Positions 60,318 through 64,000 of a stretch of DNA of 64,000 nt are shown here, in pieces. The first letter of the stretch is position 1, and each line of letters starts with the position of its first letter. The translations under genes and the position numbers were made by a program. Source of the stretch: an uncultured Clostridia bacterium (GTDB taxonomy: Bacteria; Bacillota; Clostridia; Christensenellales; CAG-314); the NCBI GenBank assembly GCA_934230325.1, contig CAKQEP010000004.1, forward strand, positions 1 to 64,000, written 5' to 3'. The notes beneath the pieces were generated by a model that made no database searches, was not told the origin of the DNA, and was given only the letters and a program-made list of their open reading frames with translations.

Positions 60318-60421
60318 ATTCGTCGTTTTGATGTTAAAACAAAAAGCGACGCAAAAGTCAACGCCGACCAAAAAAGCGGCAGTCTGATTTTTTGATTTAA
60401 AGTTTTATATTGTAAAATATT

Positions 60422-60462
60422 CCCCAAAAGTTTTGCGGTTGAGGCTAAACTTTTGGGGTTTT
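60422..60462 (+). terminator. Terminator after pyrG
   Basis: CCCCAAAAGTTT (60422-60433) pairs perfectly with AAACTTTTGGGG (60447-60458), then TTTTG. Confidence 0.85.
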
Positions 60463-60498
60463 GTCGTTTTCTGTGGATTTTTTTGTTGTCTTTTTAAA

Positions 60499-60527
60499 GA
60501 ATATATCGCGCAAAATTGCGCAAACTT
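60499..60527 (+). promoter_or_regulatory. Candidate sporulation-type promoter of sigG with palindromic spacer
   Basis: GAATA (60499-60503), 17-nt spacer, CAAACTT (60521-60527) resembles the sigma-G/sigma-F pattern G-x-ATA ... CATnnTA. The perfect palindrome GCGCAAAATTGCGC (60508-60521) lies in the spacer. No good sigma-A promoter is seen. Confidence 0.4.
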
Positions 60528-60572
60528 TGGGATAAGGGAAAACAATCGGAATATTAAAGGGAATATTGTCTT

Positions 60573-61349
60573 ATGATTCACAAAGTAGTTATTTGCGGCA
60601 TAAATACTGCATCGTTGCCTAAATTGTCGGCAGATGATACAAAAAAACTTATCGTCGGACTAAAAAACGGCGATTATTCTTGCCGACAACAAGCCATAGA
60701 AGGCAATATGCGACTCGTTTTGTCGGTTTTGCACCGTTACGTGCCGCGCGTGTGTAATATGGACGATTTGTTTCAGGTGGGGTGTATGGGACTCGTCAAG
60801 GCTATCGATAACTTTGACGTCGATTTAAACGTGCGATTTTCTACTTATGCCGTGCCGATGATTGTAGGGGAAATACGACGGTTTTTGCGAGAATCCAGCG
60901 CGATGCGAGTCAGTCGCGGAATAAGAGACGTTGCGTATCTCGCTTTGACCACAAGAGAACGTATGCGCGCGGAAGGTAACGACGAAGTTAGTATCACGAT
61001 GTTGGCGCAACGAATGAATATGCCCGTCAGCAAGGTCGCTTTTTGTCTTGACGCAATAAACGAGCCGGTGTCGTTGTACGAACCGATGTACAGCGATGAC
61101 GATGACGGCATAATGGTTATGGACCACATAAGCGACAAAAGCAATACGGAGGAGCGGTGGCTAAACAACGTTTCGCTTGCCGACGCAATCGCTCGGTTGG
61201 AGGAGCGGGAGCGCAGAATACTAAAAAAACGATTTTTTGAAGGCAAAACGCAGACGGAAGTAAGCGGCGAGATAGGTATATCTCAAGCGCAAGTATCTCG
61301 TCTTGAAAAAAACGCCGTAAACAATATAAGACAATATTTTGCCGATTGA
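60573..61349 (+). CDS. sigG: RNA polymerase sporulation sigma factor SigG
   Basis: A 258-residue sigma-70-family factor very like sigma-G. It opens 'KVVICGINTASLPKL', region 2 is 'GNMRLVLSVLHRY ... DDLFQVGCMGLVKAIDNFD' with 'FSTYAVPMIVGEIRRFLRE', and region 4 is 'KKRFFEGKTQTEV' with 'EIGISQAQVSRLEK'. Sigma-G drives late forespore genes in Bacilli and Clostridia, so the lineage is spore-forming. AAAGGGA precedes the ATG. ylmC lies 50 nt downstream, as in other Firmicutes. Confidence 0.95.
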   Translation: MIHKVVICGINTASLPKLSADDTKKLIVGLKNGDYSCRQQAIEGNMRLVLSVLHRYVPRVCNMDDLFQVGCMGLVKAIDNFDVDLNVRFSTYAVPMIVGEIRRFLRESSAMRVSRGIRDVAYLALTTRERMRAEGNDEVSITMLAQRMNMPVSKVAFCLDAINEPVSLYEPMYSDDDDGIMVMDHISDKSNTEERWLNNVSLADAIARLEERERRILKKRFFEGKTQTEVSGEIGISQAQVSRLEKNAVNNIRQYFAD

Positions 61350-61399
61350 GGTCATAATTTGCGCTTTTGCTTAATAAAATATCAGCGGAAGCAGCGATT

Positions 61400-61765
61400 A
61401 TGGAAATTTCGTATTGTGATTTAAAACAGAAAGAAGTCATCAACGTCACCGACGGCAAACGAATGGGGCGTATCGTCGATTTGATAATAAGTCTTGATTC
61501 TTGTCGCGTTTTGGGCGTAGTTGTGCCGAGCGTAAAAAAATTGTTCAAAAGCAAGGAAGACATTTTTATTCCGTGGAAAAATATTCGCAAAATAGGCGAC
61601 GACGTAATTTTGATTTGTTTGACGGAATGTAATTTTGACAACGCGATAAATCCAAACAAAAAACCGCCGCCACCGCCTCCGCCGCCGAGATATTATCAAA
61701 CGGGAAGCGACGACGCGTTGTTTGCGGGCGCGACTTCCGTTGCGTTTAGCGAAGCGGACGAGTAG
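61400..61765 (+). CDS. ylmC: YlmC/YmxH family PRC-barrel sporulation protein
   Basis: A 121-residue protein whose first ~80 residues are a PRC-barrel ('DLKQKEVINVTDGKRMGRIVDLIISLDSCRVLGVVVP', 'IPWKNIRKIGDDVIL'), as in YlmC/YmxH, found beside sigG in many spore-formers. The C-terminal tail contains eight consecutive prolines (about residues 88-95) and a low-complexity acidic end. ATG 61400 begins the conserved sequence; the upstream in-frame ATG at 61367 has no better site. Function is unknown beyond the sporulation link. Confidence 0.88.
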   Translation: MEISYCDLKQKEVINVTDGKRMGRIVDLIISLDSCRVLGVVVPSVKKLFKSKEDIFIPWKNIRKIGDDVILICLTECNFDNAINPNKKPPPPPPPPRYYQTGSDDALFAGATSVAFSEADE

Positions 61766-61846
61766 CGCGCAATATTGCCGTTGGTTTGATTTTCTTTTTA
61801 AAAACGGCTTAACATATATTACGATTTAACCAAAACAAGAAAAATT

Positions 61847-61868
61847 AAACCCTGCCAAAAGGGTTTTT
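61847..61868 (+). terminator. Terminator of sigG-ylmC
   Basis: AAACCCT (61847-61853) pairs with AGGGTTT (61860-61866), then a T-run to 61871 that runs into the rluA-family gene's promoter. Confidence 0.8.
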
Positions 61869-61872
61869 TTTA

Positions 61873-61901
61873 TTGCAAAATCCTTTTATTTATGCTAAAA
61901 T
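61873..61901 (+). promoter_or_regulatory. Promoter of RluA-family gene, predicting a leaderless mRNA
   Basis: TTGCAA (61873-61878), 17-nt spacer, TAAAAT (61896-61901), then AAAAAA and ATG 61908, with no Shine-Dalgarno. Confidence 0.7.
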
Positions 61902-61907
61902 AAAAAA

Positions 61908-62756
61908 ATGCTTAAAGAAATCATTTCACGCAATAATGCCAGAATATCCGATTTGATACGAGAACAAACCGATCTCGGTTTTTATCAAGTCAAAAAAATT
62001 ATATCGGGCAAAAGCGTCAAAATAAACGGCAAGCGCGTCAATACCGACGTGACGGTAAAACAAGGCGACGTTATCTATATCTATATTAAAGATAGGGAAA
62101 AGGATAAAATAGATATAATATACGAGGACAAAAACGTTATTGTGGTCAACAAACCCGCTAATATGGAAGTTGAAGGTCCTGACGGGCTTAAAGAGCGTTT
62201 AGAAGTCGCTCATGCGGAAAAAACGCTTTATCCCGTCCATAGGCTTGACCGCAACACAATGGGACTTGTCATTTTTGCCTTGACGCCGCAAGCGCAAACC
62301 GAGTTGGACAAGGCTTTTAAGGAAAAAACGGTTTTTAAACTTTACAACGCAATAGTGGTAGGCAAACCAAAGCAACCGTCGGCAACCTTAAAAGCGTATT
62401 TATTTAAAGACGCAAAAAAGAGCCTTGTCATTATTTCCAACGTAGAAAAACAAGGGTATCTACCCATAGAAACGAGGTATCGTTTGGTCAACACAAAAGG
62501 GGATTTGTCCTTGTTGGAGGTTCAGCTTGTCACGGGACGCACGCATCAAATCCGCGCGCATCTCGCTTATATAAAACTGCCCGTTTTGGGCGACGGAAAG
62601 TACGGCGTCAATGCAATCAACAAAAAATACAAACAAAACAGACAACTGCTTGCAAACGTTAATATGAAGTTTGCTTTCCCAAAAACAAGTCCTTTGGCTT
62701 ATTTAAACAAGCACAATTTTAAACTAAACATGGATTTGTGGAGTTTTATAGGGTAA
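61908..62756 (+). CDS. RluA-family pseudouridine synthase
   Basis: A 282-residue rRNA/tRNA pseudouridine synthase. An N-terminal S4 RNA-binding domain ('GFYQVKKIISGKSVKINGKRVN') is followed by the catalytic domain with 'VHRLDRNTMGLVIFA' (the Asp nucleophile) and 'VTGRTHQIRAHLAYI'. This is the RluD/RluC/YhcT layout; the target uridine cannot be named. It has its own promoter directly behind the ylmC terminator. Confidence 0.93.
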   Translation: MLKEIISRNNARISDLIREQTDLGFYQVKKIISGKSVKINGKRVNTDVTVKQGDVIYIYIKDREKDKIDIIYEDKNVIVVNKPANMEVEGPDGLKERLEVAHAEKTLYPVHRLDRNTMGLVIFALTPQAQTELDKAFKEKTVFKLYNAIVVGKPKQPSATLKAYLFKDAKKSLVIISNVEKQGYLPIETRYRLVNTKGDLSLLEVQLVTGRTHQIRAHLAYIKLPVLGDGKYGVNAINKKYKQNRQLLANVNMKFAFPKTSPLAYLNKHNFKLNMDLWSFIG

Positions 62757-62782
62757 AGTTGTCAAAAAGTTTGTTTAAATAC

Positions 62783-62811
62783 TTGCCTAAAAACGCCGTT
62801 TAATATATAAT
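62783..62811 (+). promoter_or_regulatory. Promoter of cyclophilin-like lipoprotein gene
   Basis: TTGCCT (62783-62788), 17-nt spacer, TATAAT (62806-62811). AGAGGT lies just before ATG 62835. Confidence 0.65.
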
Positions 62812-62834
62812 ATCTGCTTGTAGAGGTTTTTAAA

Positions 62835-63710
62835 ATGAAAAAGTTATTCAAAAGCATTTTACTTGTTACGTTGGCAATCATGGTTGCTTTTACGTTTGTT
62901 GGCTGTTCTTCTAATTTTTTGAGCGAAGGCAAAATCAAAACGCTTGGCAAAAAACTCGGGTTGGAAAAAACCGCCGACGGCAAATTTGTCAATCCTACCG
63001 CAACGATAACAATCAATTGCACAAACGTGGAAGCCGGCGGCAACTACGAGGTTACGCTTGTTTACGAGTTGCTTTTTGACAAAGCGCCCATCACGGTCAA
63101 CAACTTTATTTATCTCGTTCAAAACAAATTTTATGACGATACGCTTATGGATACGGTAAACTCTTCTTACAGCGTTTTGGGACGTTACTTTTTAAACGAT
63201 TCCAACACTTACGAAGCAAAAGAGTACAAGTATACGATTAAAGGCGAGTTTATTTCCAACGGCTGGTCGGTTGACGGCAGCGAGGACGGCGCGGCAAACG
63301 CTGTTCACGAGTTGGGTAGTCTTGGTATGTATCACAAACCTCAATCCGATACGGTAAACTATTTTGACTCTGCAAGTACTGGTTTTTATATCGCTTGGTC
63401 AAATTCTTTTGGTAGCAACGATACTATCCAAAACAAAAACTATGCGGTATTTGGCAAAATAGTGGAGAGCAAAGTCAAGTTTGTCGGCGGCGACGCTTTG
63501 TCCGAGTCTTTTTATGCAGACGATACTTTCCGTCCCGGTATTGACAGCGGATTTGTAAGATATATTACAAATATCAACACAACCACGCGTAAAGATTCTA
63601 CGGGAGAAGTTACCCTTTCCGAAACTCCGTCTTCTACGGTAAAAATCAAAGGCGTCACTTTAAACGGAGTCAAAGGCGACGCAGACAAAACCCTTCGCAA
63701 AAAAGCGTAA
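62835..63710 (+). CDS. Cyclophilin-like lipoprotein with degenerate active site
   Basis: A 291-residue lipoprotein: signal peptide with Cys24 (FVGC), then a domain that follows cyclophilin order. 'VTLVYELLFDKAPITVNNFIYLVQNKFYDDT' matches 'ExxPxxAPxTVxNFxxLxxxxFYDGT', followed by 'ELGSLGMYHKPQ' and 'STGFYIAW'. The catalytic segment FHRV is replaced by 'MDTVNSS', so the Arg is absent and isomerase activity is doubtful. It may be an extracytoplasmic chaperone. AGAGGT precedes the ATG. Confidence 0.78.
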   Translation: MKKLFKSILLVTLAIMVAFTFVGCSSNFLSEGKIKTLGKKLGLEKTADGKFVNPTATITINCTNVEAGGNYEVTLVYELLFDKAPITVNNFIYLVQNKFYDDTLMDTVNSSYSVLGRYFLNDSNTYEAKEYKYTIKGEFISNGWSVDGSEDGAANAVHELGSLGMYHKPQSDTVNYFDSASTGFYIAWSNSFGSNDTIQNKNYAVFGKIVESKVKFVGGDALSESFYADDTFRPGIDSGFVRYITNINTTTRKDSTGEVTLSETPSSTVKIKGVTLNGVKGDADKTLRKKA

Positions 63711-63726
63711 AATGCGTTAATACAAG

Positions 63727-63747
63727 CCCGCTTTATGCGGGTTTTTT
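63727..63747 (+). terminator. Terminator before der
   Basis: CCCGC (63727-63731) pairs with GCGGG (63737-63741), then T6. Confidence 0.75.
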
Positions 63748-63805
63748 AATATGGCATTTTTTGTGAGTTTGCCGAAAGGCAACGTCAACAGATAGAGGAT
63801 TTTTT

Positions 63806-64000
63806 ATGAGTAAACCTTTGGTTGCCATTGTCGGCAAACCTAACGTAGGCAAATCTACGTTTTTTAATAAGGTATGCGGCAAACGTATATCTATAGTATC
63901 GGACGAAGCAGGCGTCACTCGCGACAGATTGTACGGCGACGCCGAGTGGCAAGGTCACGAATTTTGTTTGGTGGATACCGGCGGCATACAGTTGAAAAGC
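63806..64000 (+). CDS. der: GTPase Der, 3' end beyond the window
   Basis: The first 65 residues of the double GTPase Der (EngA), a 50S ribosome assembly factor. G1 of the first G domain is 'GKPNVGKST', 'GVTRDR' is the G2 region, and 'DTGG' the G3. AGAGGA precedes ATG 63806. The gene runs off the right edge. Confidence 0.95.
   Translation, partial: MSKPLVAIVGKPNVGKSTFFNKVCGKRISIVSDEAGVTRDRLYGDAEWQGHEFCLVDTGGIQLKS

Noticed and set aside
1..64000. CRISPR array, insertion sequence or prophage
   Set aside because: No regularly spaced repeats, transposase motifs, terminal inverted repeats or phage genes were seen.

Overview
The window reads as a chromosome segment of an anaerobic, spore-lineage Firmicute, most likely an uncultured gut Clostridia member. 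It carries a SigG-type sporulation sigma factor next to a YlmC/YmxH protein, pyruvate:ferredoxin and indolepyruvate:ferredoxin oxidoreductases, an ECF energy module in the typical Firmicutes order ecfA1-ecfA2-ecfT-truA-rplM-rpsI, an FMN riboswitch in front of ribU, AGGAGG-type ribosome binding sites, and BspA-like and InlB-like surface proteins common in gut bacteria. No species assignment is possible from sequence reading alone. Genes are dense and no insertion sequence, phage or CRISPR array was seen.

Layout. 1-1.6 kb: 3' part of a leucine-rich-repeat surface protein. 1.8-6.6 kb: hisS, a P-type ATPase and fabG. 6.7-10.3 kb: M3 peptidase, PfoR-like membrane protein, metallophosphoesterase. 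10.5-16.8 kb: pnuC-like gene, YegP-like gene, and a 1502-residue lipoprotein behind a consensus promoter and a roughly 240-nt leader. 17-22.6 kb: tRNA-Asn, tsaC, rpiB, an unknown anchored protein, guaB, guaA. 22.7-25.5 kb: exonuclease, queT, DUF378 protein, lipoprotein, tRNA-Leu. 25.7-31.4 kb: FMN riboswitch-ribU, then tsaE-tsaB-rimI-hydrolase-membrane-anchored MurF-like ligase-ddl. 31.6-38.8 kb: serC-serA divergent from RNase J-U32 protein, then an E2-like acyltransferase. 39-44.2 kb: pyruvate:ferredoxin oxidoreductase and a lipoprotein. 44.4-48.9 kb: ECF module, truA, rplM, rpsI. 49-54 kb (minus): RlmI-like methyltransferase, paired ChrA halves, iorAB. 54.3-64 kb: typA, an AT-rich peptide/ABC-exporter locus on the minus strand, pyrG, sigG, ylmC, an RluA-family gene, a cyclophilin-like lipoprotein and the start of der.

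How the genes work together. Two t6A genes (tsaC; tsaE-tsaB) are present but tsaD is not in the window. guaB-guaA make GMP from IMP. The MurF-like ligase and Ddl sit side by side for the D-Ala-D-Ala end of the cell-wall precursor. The ECF module can energise the S components RibU and QueT seen here. serC and serA give two of the three steps to serine. nifJ and iorAB point to ferredoxin-linked fermentation.

Most notable observations. (1) Between typA and pyrG lies an AT-rich minus-strand unit: perfect-consensus promoter, a 35-codon peptide gene, a hairpin, a 20-codon peptide gene that overlaps the next start by ATGA, and an ABC exporter whose Q-loop glutamine is replaced. It looks like an acquired small-peptide export locus that I cannot assign to a known family. 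(2) Six genes share one layout, a promoter with exactly 17 nt between hexamers and a -10 box ending 6-7 nt before ATG with no Shine-Dalgarno, which predicts leaderless mRNAs. (3) A MurF-type ligase has a multi-pass membrane N-terminus in place of the usual N-terminal domain.
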